Below, one piece after another: positions 27,401 to 56,859 of a stretch of 64,000 nucleotides of DNA (within the stretch, counting starts at the first letter, position 1; each line of letters starts with the position of its first letter). The stretch is from Corallium rubrum. Taxonomy: Eukaryota > Cnidaria > Anthozoa > Scleralcyonacea > Coralliidae. The translations under genes were made by a program, and so were the position numbers. Below the pieces are notes generated by a model, which saw only the letters and a list, made by a program, of their open reading frames with translations, had not been told where the DNA came from and made no database searches. The stretch spans positions 2,258,201-2,322,200 of the forward strand of contig OZ036014.1 in the NCBI GenBank assembly GCA_964035015.1, in the 5' to 3' direction.

Positions 27401-30400
27401 GGAGAAGCCTGCATTTGGACTAAATATATATATATATTTCTCTTTTTTGAAAAAAAATATCGAAAAAAAAAATGTAAAGGGGTTAGCCTTTACTTTTTGA
27501 CCGATTTTGTTCACTTTTGAAACTTTTGTGTTAGGGTCAAAAACGGTTAAATAAAGGCGTTTTAAACCTTCTGTGTAAAGGAGAAGGCTGTATTTTGGCT
27601 AAAAAAATTTTTTTTGATGTTTTGAAAAAAATCTGGAAAAAAAAAAAGGGTTAGCCTTTACTTTTTGACCGATTTTGGTCACTTTTGAAACTTTTGAGTT
27701 AGGGTTAAAAACGGTTAAATAAAGGCGTTTTAAACATTCTGTGTAAAGGAGAAGGCTGTATTTTGGCTAAAAAAATTTTTTTTTATGTTTTGAAAAAAAT
27801 CTGGAAAAAAAAAAGTAAAGGGGTTAGCCTTTACTTTTTGACCGATTTTGGTCACTTTTGAAACTTTTGAGTTAGGGTTAAAAACGGTTGAATAAAGGCG
27901 TTTTAAACATTCTGTGAAAAGGAGAAGGCTGTATTTTGGCTAAAAATATTTTTTTTGATTTTTTGAAAAAAATACCCGAAAAAAAAAGTAAAGGGGTTAG
28001 CCTTTACTTTTTGACCGATTTTGGTCACTTTTGAAACTTTTGAGTTAGGGTCAAAAACGGTTAAATAAAGGCGTTTTAAACCTTCTGTGAAAAGGAGAAG
28101 GCTGTATTTTGGCTAAAAATATTTTTTTCGATATTTTGAATAATCTCCCGAGAAAAAAAAGTAAAGGGGTTAGGCTTTACTTTTTGACCGATTTTGGTCA
28201 CTTTTTGAAACTTTTTAGTTAGGGTCAAAAGCGGTTAAATAAAGCCATTTTAAACGCTCTGTGAAAAGGAGAAGGCTGTATTTTGGCTAAAAATATTTTT
28301 TTCGATATTTTGAATAATCTCCCGAGAAAAAAAAGTAAAGGGGTTAGCCTTTACTTTTTGACCGATTTTGGTCACTCTTGAAACTTTTGATTTAGGGTCA
28401 AAAACGGTTAAATAAAGTCGTTTTAAACCTTCTGTGAAAAGGAGAAGGCTGTATTTTGACTAAAAATATTTATTTTGATTTTTTGAAAAAAAATCCCGAA
28501 AAAAAAAAGTAAAGGGGTTAGCCTTTACTTTTTGACCGATTTTGGTCACTTTTGAAACTTTTCAGTTAGGGTCAAAAACGGTTAAATAAAGGCGTTTTAA
28601 ACCTTCTGTGAAAAGGAGAAGGCTGTATTTTGGCTAAAAATATTTTTTTCGATATTTTGAATAATCTCCCGACTCCCGAGAAAAAAAAGTAAAGGGGTTA
28701 GGCTTTACTTTTTGACCGATTTTGGTCACTTTTTGAAACTTTTTAGTTAGGGTCAAAAGCGGTTAAATAAAGCCATTTTAAACGCTCTGTGAAAAGGAGA
28801 AGGATGTATTTTGGCTAAAAATATTTATTTTGATTTTTTGAAAAAAATCCCGAAAAAAAAAAAGTAAAGGGGTTAGCCTTTACTTTTTGACCGATTTTGG
28901 TCAAAAAGGCTAAAGCCTTTACTTTTTGACCGATTTTGGTCACTTTTGAAACTTTTGAGTTAGGGGCAAAAACGGTTAAATAAAGGCGTTTTAACCCTGT
29001 GAAAAGGAGAAGGCTGTATTTTGGCTAAAAAAAATTTTTTTTATTTTTTGAAAAAAATCCCGGAAAAAAAAGTAAAGGGGTTAGCCTTTACTTTTTGACC
29101 GATTTTGGTCACTTTTGAAAGTTTTGATTTAGGGTCAAAATCGGTTAAATAAAGTCGTTTTAAACCTTCTGTGAAAAGGAGACTGTATTTTGGCTAAAAT
29201 ATTTATTTTGATTTTTTGAAAAAAATCCCGAAAAAAAAAAGTAAAGGGGTTAGCCTTTACTTTTTGACCGATTTTGGTCACTTTTTGAAACTTTTTAGTT
29301 AGGGTCAAAAGCGGTTAAATAAAGGCATTTTAAACGTTCTGTGAAAAGGAGAAGGATCTGTTTCGGCTAAAAAATTATTTTTTTTTTATTTTTTGAAAAA
29401 AAGCCCGAAAAAAAAGTAAAGGGGTTAGCCTTTACTTTTTGACCGATTTTGGTCAAAAAGGCTAAAGCCTTCACTTTTTGACCGATTTTGGTCACTTTTG
29501 AAACTTTTGAGTTAGGGTCAAAAACGGTTAAATAAAGGCGTTTTTAAACGTTCTGTAAAAAGGAGAAGGCTGTATTTTGGCTAAAAAATATTTTTTTTGT
29601 TTTTTTTTAAAAAATCCCGGAAAAAAAAAAGTAAAGGGGTTAGCCTTTACTTTTTGACCGATTTTGGTCACTCTTGAAACTTTTGATTTAGGGTCAAAAA
29701 CGGTTAAATAAAGTCGTTTTAAACCTTCTGTGAAAAGGAGAAGGCTGTATTTTGACTAAAAATATTTATTTTGATTTTTTGAAAAAAAATCCCGAAAAAA
29801 AAAAGTAAAGGGGTTAGCCTTTACTTTTTGACCGATTTTGGTCACTTTTGAAACTTTTCAGTTAGGGTCAAAAACGGTTAAATAAAGGCGTTTTAAACCT
29901 TCTGTGAAAAGGAGAAGGCTGTATTTTGGCTAAAAATATTTTTTTCGATATTTTGAATAATCTCCCGACTCCCGAGAAAAAAAAGTAAAGGGGTTAGGCT
30001 TTACTTTTTGACCGATTTTGGTCACTTTTTGAAACTTTTTAGTTAGGGTCAAAAGCGGTTAAATAAAGCCATTTTAAACGCTCTGTGAAAAGGAGAAGGA
30101 TGTATTTTGGCTAAAAATATTTATTTTGATTTTTTGAAAAAAATCCCGAAAAAAAAAAGTAAAGGGGTTAGCCTTTACTTTTTGACCGATTTTGGTCACT
30201 TTTGAAAGTTTTGATTTAGGGTCAAAATCGGTTAAATAAAGTCGTTTTAAACCTTCTGTGAAAAGGAGACTGTATTTTGGCTAAAATATTTATTTTGATT
30301 TTTTGAAAAAAATCCCGAAAAAAAAAAGTAAAGGGGTTAGCCTTTACTTTTTGACCGATTTTGGTCACTTTTTGAAACTTTTTAGTTAGGGTCAAAAGCG

Positions 30401-32470
30401 GTTAAATAAAGGCATTTTAAACGTTCTGTGAAAAGGAGAAGGATCTGTTTCGGCTAAAAAATTTATTTTTTTTTATTTTTTGAAAAAAAGCCCGAAAAAA
30501 AAGTAAAGGGGTTAGCCTTTACTTTTTGACCGATTTTGGTCAAAAAGGCTAAAGCCTTCACTTTTTGACCGATTTTGGTCACTTTTGAAACTTTTGAGTT
30601 AGGGTCAAAAACGGTTAAATAAAGGCGTTTTTAAACGTTCTGTAAAAAGGAGAAGGCTGTATTTTGGCTAAAAAATATTTTTTTTGTTTTTTTTTAAAAA
30701 ATCCCGGAAAAAAAAAAGTAAAGGGGTTAGCCTTTACTTTTTGACCGATTTTGGTCACTCTTGAAACTTTTGATTTAGGGTCAAAAACGGTTAAATAAAG
30801 TCGTTTTAAACCTTCTGTGAAAAGGAGAAGGCTGTATTTTGACTAAAAATATTTATTTTGATTTTTTGAAAAAAAATCCCGAAAAAAAAAAGTAAAGGGG
30901 TTAGCCTTTACTTTTTGACCGATTTTGGTCACTTTTGAAACTTTTCAGTTAGGGGCAAAAACGGTTAAATAAAGGCGTTTTAAACCTTATGTGAAAAGGA
31001 GAAGGCTGTATTTTGACTAAAAATATTTATTTTGATTTTTTGAAAAAAATCCCGAAAAAAAAAAAGTAAAGGGGTTAGCCTTTACTTTTTGACCGATTTT
31101 GGTCAAAAAGGCTAAAGCCTTTACTTTTTGACCGATTTTGGTCACTTTTGAAACTTTTGAGTTAGGGGCAAAAACGGTTAAATAAAGGCGTTTTAACCCT
31201 GTGAAAAGGAGAAGGCTGTATTTTGGCTAAAAAAAATTTTTTTTATTTTTTGAAAAAAATCCCGGAAAAAAAAGTAAAGGGGTTAGCCTTTACTTTTTGA
31301 CCGATTTTGGTCACTTTTGAAAGTTTTGATTTAGGGTCAAAATCGGTTAAATAAAGTCGTTTTAAACCTTCTGTGAAAAGGAGACTGTATTTTGGCTAAA
31401 ATATTTATTTTGATTTTTTGAAAAAAATCCCGAAAAAAAAAAGTAAAGGGGTTAGCCTTTACTTTTTGACCGATTTTGGTCACTTTTTGAAACTTTTTAG
31501 TTAGGGTCAAAAGCGGTTAAATAAAGGCATTTTAAACGTTCTGTGAAAAGGAGAAGGATCTGTTTCGGCTAAAAAATTATTTTTTTTTTATTTTTTGAAA
31601 AAAAGCCCGAAAAAAAAGTAAAGGGGTTAGCCTTTACTTTTTGACCGATTTTGGTCAAAAAGGCTAAAGCCTTCACTTTTTGACCGATTTTGAAACTTTT
31701 GAGTTAGGGTCAAAAACGGTTAAATAAAGGCGTTTTTAAACGTTCTGTAAAAAGGAGAAGGCTGTATTTTGGCTAAAAAATATTTTTTTTGTTTTTTTTA
31801 AAAAATCCCGGATAAAAAAAAGTAAAGGGGTTAGCCTTTACTTTTTGACCGATTTTGGTCACTCTTGAAACTTTTGATTTAGGGTCAAAAACGGTTAAAT
31901 AAAGTCGTTTTAAACCTTCTGTGAAAAGGAGAAGGCTGTATTTTGACTAAAAATATTTATTTTGATTTTTTGAAAAAAAATCCCGAAAAAAAAAAGTAAA
32001 GGGGTTAGCCTTTACTTTTTGACCGATTTTGGTCACTTTTGAAACTTTTGAGTTAGGATCAAAAACGGTTAAATAAAGGCGTTTTAAACCTTCTGTGAAA
32101 AGGAGAAGGCTGTATTTGGGCTAAAAAAAAAATTTTTAAATTTTTTTACAAAAAAGCGGAAGAAAAAATGTAAAGGGGTTAGCCTTTACTTTTTGACAGA
32201 TTTTTACATATATTTTTTTTAATCATTTTTTTAGCCCAAATACAGCCTATCCACTTTACAGAAGGTCTAAAAAGACTTTTTAACCGTTTTGGACCGTAAC
32301 TCAAAAGTTTGAAAAATGACCAAAATCGGTCAAAAAGTAAAGGCTAACCCCTAACATTTTGACCGATTTTGATAATTTTATAAACTTTTGAAATAATGCT
32401 AAAAAATGAATACTTAGCACAAATAGAGCCTTCTCGTTGCTACAGAAGCTCAAAAAGGCTTAAAAACGTT
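24430..32470. repeat. 8-kb satellite array, unit about 170-180 bp, with higher-order repeats
   Basis: Roughly 37 units, each opening AGTAAAGGGGTTAGCCTTTA then TTTTTGACCGATTTTGGTCA, TTAGGGTCAAAAACGG, AGGAGAAGGCTGTATTTTGG and an A/T-rich tail. A block of about 2.2 kb is duplicated (GCTTCTGTTGCAACGAGAAG at 24711 and again at 26939). Some units carry an extra GGTCAAAAAGGCTAAAGCC segment (26505, 28898, 29451, 30537, 31101 and 31654). Inverted modules occur at both edges (24780-25080 and 32200-32470) and again at 26990-27310. No coding content. Confidence 0.93.
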
Positions 32471-32941
32471 TGAAATAATGTCCGAAAGTGATAATCTATA
32501 GCTCAGAATAAAACCATCTGTAGCAACGATGTGCTAGCGCGATCAAGCATTGTACTGATAATTGTAGTTCATTGCATAGCTCCAGTGGTGGTCTTGATTA
32601 TTGAAAAGTGTTATACCCTCAGAGTTTATTTAAGTGAAGAAATCGTGTTTCCAATAAATGCAGAAAACCTAATTTGCATAAAATCTGTCGCTTACCAGAA
32701 ACACAATTTCTCTAGCCACACAAGCGCTACAAGTGTAATTCTTTTCAATAATCAAGAGCACCACTAGAGCTACGCAATGAACTAAAATGAATCACATGAC
32801 ACCTGTGCTAAATTTTTCATGAAGAAAATACGTAATTTCTCAAGATTTAGACTATCGAGCTACCTTATTCAATAGATTTCTTTTTTGCATGACCTTGTGA
32901 TGGTTTTTAACTCCATTCATATAATTATTTTTTTGCTAGAA

Positions 32942-33184
32942 CTGCAAAAAGATGGCACAAGACTCGGATGTCAAAGACCTTTCCGTCGCCTTGATCGTGT
33001 TGGTCGCCATATTATTGTTCATTGGCACTCTCTTTTTGATAACCCTCGCTTGTTACACGCGCCGGGGGCAAGGCTACAGTATTTCGGAGAACAATGGAGA
33101 GAAATACAGGATGGAAACACGAGGGAATGGAGAAAGTTCGAATGTATACAAGAATGAGGCTTACTCCACTGACAAGATCTAGTA
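32942..33184 (+). CDS. Small single-pass membrane protein, or C-terminal exon of a larger one
   Basis: After acceptor TTTTTTTGCTAG at 32941 the exon has an ATG in good context (AAAAAGATGG, 32952) and encodes 76 residues to TAG at 33180-33182. Residues about 11-34 (VALIVLVAILLFIGTLFLIT and LACY) form one membrane segment, preceded by an acidic DSDVKD and followed by TRRGQ, so the N-terminus should be outside and the C-terminus inside. The tail holds four Tyr, including YKNEAY near the end. No stop lies between the acceptor and the ATG, so it may instead be the last exon of a cadherin-like receptor. ATTAAA at about 33218 could be its polyadenylation signal. Function unknown. Confidence 0.55.
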
Positions 33185-33553
33185 TTGATAGTGACCGTGA
33201 ACAAACGCCATGGCCAGAAAATTAAATTCCAAACTTTTAAATAGACAAGACTTTTTTTCTACTTGTTTTTCTAAGTGTCTTCACCGCTTGAAGCTCTCAA
33301 AGTTTCAGTTATTTTTGCCGTGCAAGCTGTTGTAAGCAGTTAACCATTTATCGCTCTCCATTGACGAGTAAAATCGTCTGGCGTTAGCCAGAGTAAAATC
33401 GTCTGGCGTTAGCCAGAGTAGAATACTAAAGACATCGTTGGGCGCTCCAGACGGCATTCGGAATGTTGCAGGTTCGAGGCCTGTCTGCCATGAGATCAGA
33501 GTTTTCTGAGTGTAACTAATTACGACAGCTTGTAAAGCAAAAACAATTGAAAC

Positions 33554-33905
33554 TTTAAAGTTTAAAAAATGAAATGAAAAATACGTTGGCATTTTTGTTG
33601 TTATATTGTACAGAGCAGCATGGCAGGAGCACTCACTGAAAATTTCAAGAGAATCTGGACAACTATGCATAAGAACAATAGATTTCACTATTAATGATCC
33701 ATCTGCGTACGTCATAAGGCATTGTTATACCAAGAAGCCCAAATTTCCCCAAAACAAACTATCCACGGCAAATTTTGAGAGTTGATAGCGCGAAAACTAC
33801 GCATCAGATTCTCTTGAAATTTTCAGTGAGTGCTCCTGTCATGCTCCTCTGTACAATAAAACAACAAAAATGCCAACGTATTTTTCACTTCATAGACACT
33901 TTAAA
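33554..33905. mobile_element. Inverted-repeat MITE, about 350 bp
   Basis: Left arm TTTAAAGTTTAAAAAATG ... AAATACGTTGGCATTTTTGT ... GAGCACTCACTGAAAATTTC; right arm the inverse, ending ACTTTAAA. Just upstream (33363-33430) is a partial tandem copy of the CGTCTGGCGTTAGCCAGAG unit. A related copy of the right half lies at 57560-57815. Confidence 0.75.
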
Positions 33906-34225
33906 TGCAGAACTTAATTATAATACCATACTTTTTAATATAGTACTTTTTGTGTCTACTACGCACATATACGCACAATAGACTCTACGCAATACTGTAA
34001 GCTGTGATTAAACTCCGGAGGTTGTGTAACTCTGGAAGCTGTTTATTTGTGCGGATTTTTTGGGTTGCAATGCCATGTAACAACATAAAACTAACCTGGA
34101 AACTCTGAGTCAATCCTTCACTCTACGGAGTAACTCTCCTGCAAAAAATAAACGCAAAAGTGTCAGTTAGTACAGAATAAGAAAAAAGTGTCAAGCAACT
34201 AACCAGTATACAGCTTGAATATACA

Positions 34226-34310
34226 CTCCATAATTCACTCAATTTTTTGTAATTAATTGAATTATTTTTTTCGTAATTAATTGAATTATTTTTTTCGTAA
34301 TTAATAATAT
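34226..34310. repeat. (GTAATTAATTGAATTATTTTTT)n, left block
   Basis: Two to three units of a 24-bp AT-only repeat, separated from the larger block at 34713-34945 by an inserted MITE. Confidence 0.85.
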
Positions 34311-34712
34311 ACATGAAAAATTTCTCAATTCTGATTGGCTGAGAGGAGTGCAATTTTAGTGTAATTCAGTGCAGACGAATGAAATACAGTGCAAATTTTT
34401 TAATTTTTTAAATTTGCACAAAAATCATTTTTTACTAGAAAAAAAGCTCTTCCTGTTAGGTTTTTTTCATGTATGTTATTTGAACAAAGCATTTTGATTA
34501 GAAAGATTCTCTTTATGATAAATTTTTTCATGTAAATTATTAATAAGTAATAGCATGGTTTCGAGTGCAATTTGAAAAAAACACGCACTCGTGAGTTTTT
34601 CAAAGACCTCAAATAGCACTCGTCCTTCGGACTCGTGCAATTTTCATAGTCTTTGAAAAACTCACTCGTGCATGTTTTTTTTTCCAAATTGCACTCGAAA
34701 CCATGCTATTAC
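34311..34712. mobile_element. MITE with 170-bp palindromic part, inserted in the AATTAATT repeat
   Basis: ATAGCATGGTTTCGAGTGCA at 34549 is inverted at about 34705. Between them CGCACTCGTGAGTTTTTCAA and its inverse flank CGTCCTTCGGACTCGTGC. The same 24-bp repeat lies on both sides, which marks the insertion. Confidence 0.75.
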
Positions 34713-34919
34713 CTATACTAATTGAATTATTTTTTTCTGTAATTAATTGAATTATTTTTTTCTGTAATTAATTGAATTAATTTTTTCTGTAATTAATTGA
34801 ATTAATTTTTTGTAATTAATTGAATTAATTTTTTCTGTAATTAATTGAATTAATTTTTTTGTAATTAATTGAATTAATTTTTTGTAATTAATTGAATTAA
34901 TTTTTTGTAATTAATTGAA

Positions 34920-34945
<26 letters not shown>
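34713..34945. repeat. (TGTAATTAATTGAATTAATTTTTT)n array
   Basis: About ten units of 22-25 bp, AT-only apart from single G and C positions. The proposed stop codon of the HMG/CW gene lies within it. Confidence 0.9.
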
Positions 34946-52816
<17,871 letters not shown>

Positions 52817-53255
52817 GGCGGCACTTTGCAACCCCCTACATCTTTATCAAACCATGATCAGACCATATATCAGACAACGCGCGGAGAACAGGAGTGCGAT
52901 ATCAACCACCAAACATTCAAAAACCAGCAGTCCGTATCAGTTTGTATGGCATAAGCAAGGAAGTCATGCGGAGTTAGAAAGCATGATATAATCCCATTTA
53001 TAAAATGTAAAGTGTCATCTACGCACGCTCCGATTGCCTGACCCCATGCATTTATAAGAGTAATGGCAAAAGCTAGCGAACTTTCAAAAGTGTTTTATTT
53101 GTTTTATAAAATATGAAGAAAACAAACTACATGTGGGATAGTTTTGAACTATCCCACATGTAGTAAAAGTAGCGTGCTGCGTAGGCAGTGTAGAAACAAC
53201 AATCGAAATATAGTAAGGTTAGATATACTGCCGAAACAGAGAACGTAGGAGTCTA

Positions 53256-53840
53256 ACGTTTCGAGCGAAGGCCCTTCGTCACATTGTCTCTCTGACGAAG
53301 GGCCTTCGTCACATTGTCTCTCTGACGAAGGCCCTTCGTCACATTGTCTCTCTGACGAAGGCCCTTCGTCACATTGTCTCTCTGACGAAGGCCCTTCGTC
53401 ACATTGTCTCTCTGACGAAGGCCCTTCGTCACATTGTCTCTCTGACGAAGGCCCTTCGTCACATTGTCTCTCTGACGAAGGGCCTTCGTCACATTGTCTC
53501 TCTGACGAAGGCCCTTCGTCACATTGTCTCTCTGACGAAGGCCCTTCGTCACATTGTCTCTCTGACGAAGGCCCTTCGTCACATTGTCTCTCTGACGAAG
53601 GGCCTTCGTCACATTGTCTCTCTGACGAAGGGCCTTCGTCACATTGTCTCTCTGACGAAGGCCCTTCGTCACATTGTCTCTCTGACGAAGGCCCTTCGTC
53701 ACATTGTCTCTCTGACGAAGGCCCTTCGTCACATTGTCTCTCTGACGAAGGCCCTTCGTCACATTGTCTCTCTGACGAAGGCCCTTCGTCACATTGTCTC
53801 TCTGACGAAGGCCCTTCGTCACATTGTCTCTCTGACGAAG
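53256..53840. repeat. 30-bp hairpin satellite, about 19 units, at the centre of a MITE
   Basis: The unit is ACATTGTCTCTCT followed by GACGAAGGCCCTTCGTC. The second part is a 17-bp palindrome in each unit. Units are nearly identical, differing mainly in GGCCC versus GGGCC. The minus-strand 10-residue frame repeat TKGLRQRDNV is a by-product of the 30-bp period. Confidence 0.95.
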
Positions 53841-54119
53841 GGCCTTCGCTCGAAACGTCAGACTCCTACGTTCTCTGTTTCGGCAGTATATCTAACCTTA
53901 CTATATTTCGATTGTTATCCCACATGTAGTTTGTTTTCTTCATATTTTATAAAACAAATAAAACATTCCGCTCCTATGCATATGTACTCTTATAAAGCTT
54001 CTAGGACAGCGTCGGCCACGGTTGAAATCCAAATATTACCAGGGTTAAGTCACGTTGGCCTGAAAAACAGAAGATTTTTCTCTGTTTTTCAGGCCAACGT
54101 GACTTAACCCTGGTAATAT

Positions 54120-54345
54120 TTGTACTCTTATAAAGGTACATTTGACGTGATTTGAACGCGAAAGAAGTGTGAAGGCGCTTGATGACTCAACTTCTTTCGT
54201 GTTCAAATGACGTCAAACGTGCCTTTATAAGAGTATACTCTTATACTTCTTTCGTGTTCAAATCACGTCAAACGTGCCTTATAAGAGTATACTCTTACAC
54301 TTCTTTCGTGTTCAAATCACGTCAAATGTACATATGCACGGACCT
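54120..54345. repeat. Tandem and inverted copies of a TACTCTTATA-ended element
   Basis: CTTCTTTCGTGTTCAAATCA then CGTCAAACGTGCC is repeated three times between GTATACTCTTATA junctions. An inverted first copy (TTTGACGTGATTTGAACGCG) lies at 54142. This suggests several insertions of one short MITE into itself. Confidence 0.72.
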
Positions 54346-54638
54346 TTATTTTTTGTTGTTAAATATACATTGAGAATTCATACCAGTATTTCGTTATATA
54401 AAATCACAGGCTATTGCACCTTCATCAATTATAACACTCTCTACTTTTGGGATTGTCTTTTGCGTGCGAGAAAATTGTAGTTTCATTCGGTCTAAAATAA
54501 TATTGCCTGCATGTCCCTTTCCGGTTATCAGTGCATTTATAAAACAAAAGAATTTGTTATTCACCAGAAAAATTCCCTTGGTAACACTAAACAGAAGTAT
54601 GCGCAGTCAAAAAGCTGAACTTTTTTCAAGGCACGCGA

Positions 54639-55040
54639 AACACCACCGCCAAAACGCAACACGCATGCGTCACCGCATTACGTTTTAGTTCTAATTCTAT
54701 TCTACCCTGCGAGTCAGAGCCCCTTTCCGACCTACGCAGGCTTCGGGGGAAAGTGGGCTCTGCCAACAAACTCGATATTTCTTTTTGAGCATGCGTGAAC
54801 GGTTGCCAAGATACTATTTTGGGCCCACGCTCTAACGCGTCACTTCCTATTTTCCTGCTTACGCGTGCTCGTCAACTAGAACTGGTTTGACCTGTTTAAA
54901 ACCTGACTGACTCGCCGGCAGAGCCCACTTTTCCCCGAAGCTTGCGTAGGTCGGAAAGGGGCTCTGACTCGCAGGGTAGAAACACCACTGCCAAAACGCA
55001 ATACGCACGCGTGACCGCATTTCGTTTTAGTTCTAATTAT
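54639..55040. mobile_element. MITE with CTGCGAGTCAGAGCCCC termini inside a direct duplication
   Basis: The element at about 54704-54980 starts ACCCTGCGAGTCAGAGCCCC and ends with its inverse. GAAACACCACYGCCAAAACG ... CATTWCGTTTTAGTTCTAAT lies directly repeated on both sides (54638-54694 and 54980-55036), far longer than a target-site duplication. Confidence 0.72.
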
Positions 55041-55690
55041 ATTTGATATCTGAAGCTAGTTTAAAGACTTCTAAAACGCCCCAGTTTGCTAAAATGATTG
55101 TAGTGTCTGTATTGAAGTCAATCTCAAGCAACAGTTCTTATCTTTTGGCCGTTGCGTCGTCCTGAAGACGTGAAAATGCTCTAAGTGGCGTTGTGTAAAG
55201 AACGAGGACGGTGTTGAGATTACTCCGAGACTTAAAATTATTCATTCTCTTTGCTTGGCAAAAATAATTCTTCAGTTGTTTATAGGACGTAGTCGTTGAG
55301 GTTGATGCCGTAGATCTTAAAGTAGGGACCTTAAGATCTACGACGGGAACTTCGAGGACGACGTCCTTCAAACAAAAGCATTCTTCTTGCAAAACAAAGA
55401 TAATGAATAATGTTTAATCCCAAAAGTAATCTGAACACCGTCCTCGCTCTGTATACAACGCCACTCAGACCATTTTCACGTCTTCAGCACGACGTTGACT
55501 CGTGGGGTGATGAGAACTGTTGTCTGAGATTGCCTTAACACAGACACTGCGACCGTTTTAGCACTTTGAAAATTATAAAACAAGCTTCAAGTAATGAATA
55601 CAGTAGTCAGTTAACCGTGACTTCTTTTTAATGCTAAAATTTGAATTGCTTTTTAATCGCCGTCGTCGTCCTAGCATCTTAAGGTCCCTA
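55035..55690. mobile_element. Complete long-TIR MITE (family of 35327)
   Basis: Left arm TTATATTTGATATCTGAAGC ... AACGAGGACGGTGTTGAGAT. Right arm its inverse from about 55430 to 55625, then TAGCATCTTAAGGTCCCTAA. The centre has GTAGATCTTAAAG/GACCTTAAGATCTAC. Arms are about 190 bp. No transposase frame. Confidence 0.72.
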
Positions 55691-55706
55691 ATTCCTAATA
55701 GCGACA

Positions 55707-56282
55707 ACATGACTTTGGCTAAAGGTGCTCTTACACGATGCCATTTTTCTTGCAACTTGCAACAAATTTACATACGGAAAAAAAATCGCAAGTTGCAGGA
55801 AGGGTGTTACACGTTCAGCAACTTGCGGTTTTTGTTGTAAGTTGCAACAAAAAGTAGAACCCATCCAACTTTTCTTGCAACTTGCAACACGGCAAAAATG
55901 ACAAAATCGCAAGTTGCTACGGGGTGTTACACGGTGCGATTTTTTATGCAACTTGCAACATTCAGTGATTTGTAGCTATTGATATACCAGGCGGAAAGCG
56001 TAGTCTAGTCAAGAAGATAATTGCCCAGCAAATAATTTTCAAAAAAGCCATAACGATAAGGTTTGGAAAAACATTATTTAATTTACTAACGTTTCGTCAC
56101 TATTCAAGTAACATCTTCAGAGTGATAAATATTTACATGATTTCGACTAATATACTTAACTGATACAAAATAGATATGATGAAATAAGAGAAGGAAAAAG
56201 GAGTGGTAGAGAGGTGAAGAATCAGTGATAGTGATTTGTTGCAAGTTGCGAGAAAAATCGCATCGTCTAACAGCACCTTAAC
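55707..56282. mobile_element. MITE with repeated GCAACTTGCAA/TTGCAAGTTGC motifs
   Basis: Outer termini AAGGTGCTCTTACACGATGC and GCATCGTCTAACAGCACCTT are inverted. Internal GTGTTACACG junctions with CTTGCAACTTGCAAC (about seven copies) suggest several smaller insertions. A separate sequence at 55975-56230 (TTACTAACGTTTCGTCACTA) interrupts it. Confidence 0.65.
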
Positions 56283-56859
56283 AAGTTAAGAAAACATTTT
56301 TATATCCATATCTACAAATTGTTTTGTCTATCGGTCTCTTCGCCAACTACAGAGACCTGCAAGCGCAGTCCATGCTCATTGCGATAAACTCATGACTATT
56401 TAATCGAGAAACGTTTTTCAGATAAAAATGATCAGATTAGCAACGCCATATCCAGCTGCTCTATTTTTAGTCGCATCAGGATTAGGAGTTTTTCGTTTGT
56501 TTACTATAATATACTATTTTGCGGGTTTGGGACTTGATAATTCGATAATTAGAACGTAATTAATTAGCAAAGTGCAGCTAATTATTACAAGGCTGAAAGA
56601 TGTTAAAAATGTATAGGATTACAAGAGAAATTGTTTCAAAAATCCAACCGTTCAAATATAAAAGAATTTTAAAATGTAACCTAACCTAAAGAATTCAATT
56701 ATCAAACGATGTTCTGTAACGATAATTGTGACAGTCGTTTGGTAAACGTTATAATCAAGCTCGTATTTTCACGTCAGCAACAGGAGGCCCTGCCCGCAGG
56801 CTAGCTCACACTCAGAAAGTCGAAAGGGACCAATTCTAGAATTGTGAAACAAAGTGAAT

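Noticed and set aside
25310..32300. Telomere-like TTAGGG motifs
   Set aside because: TTAGGG occurs once per 170-180-bp unit within GAGTTAGGGTCAAAA, not in tandem, so it is not an interstitial telomere.
32531..32767. 78-residue frame with a hydrophobic N-terminus resembling a signal peptide
   Set aside because: The first codon is GTG, the nearby ATG is followed by a stop after one codon, and no splice signals connect it to the membrane exon at 32942.
33440..33500. GGTTCGAGGCC resembling a tRNA B box, possible tRNA gene or tRNA-SINE
   Set aside because: No convincing A box or cloverleaf could be drawn, and the stretch overlaps a decayed hairpin repeat.
53253..53822. 189-residue frame of TKGLRQRDNV repeats and a CRISPR-like regular array
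   Set aside because: The 30-bp period has no variable spacers. It is a hairpin satellite inside a MITE in an animal genome, and the frame is open only because the period is divisible by three.
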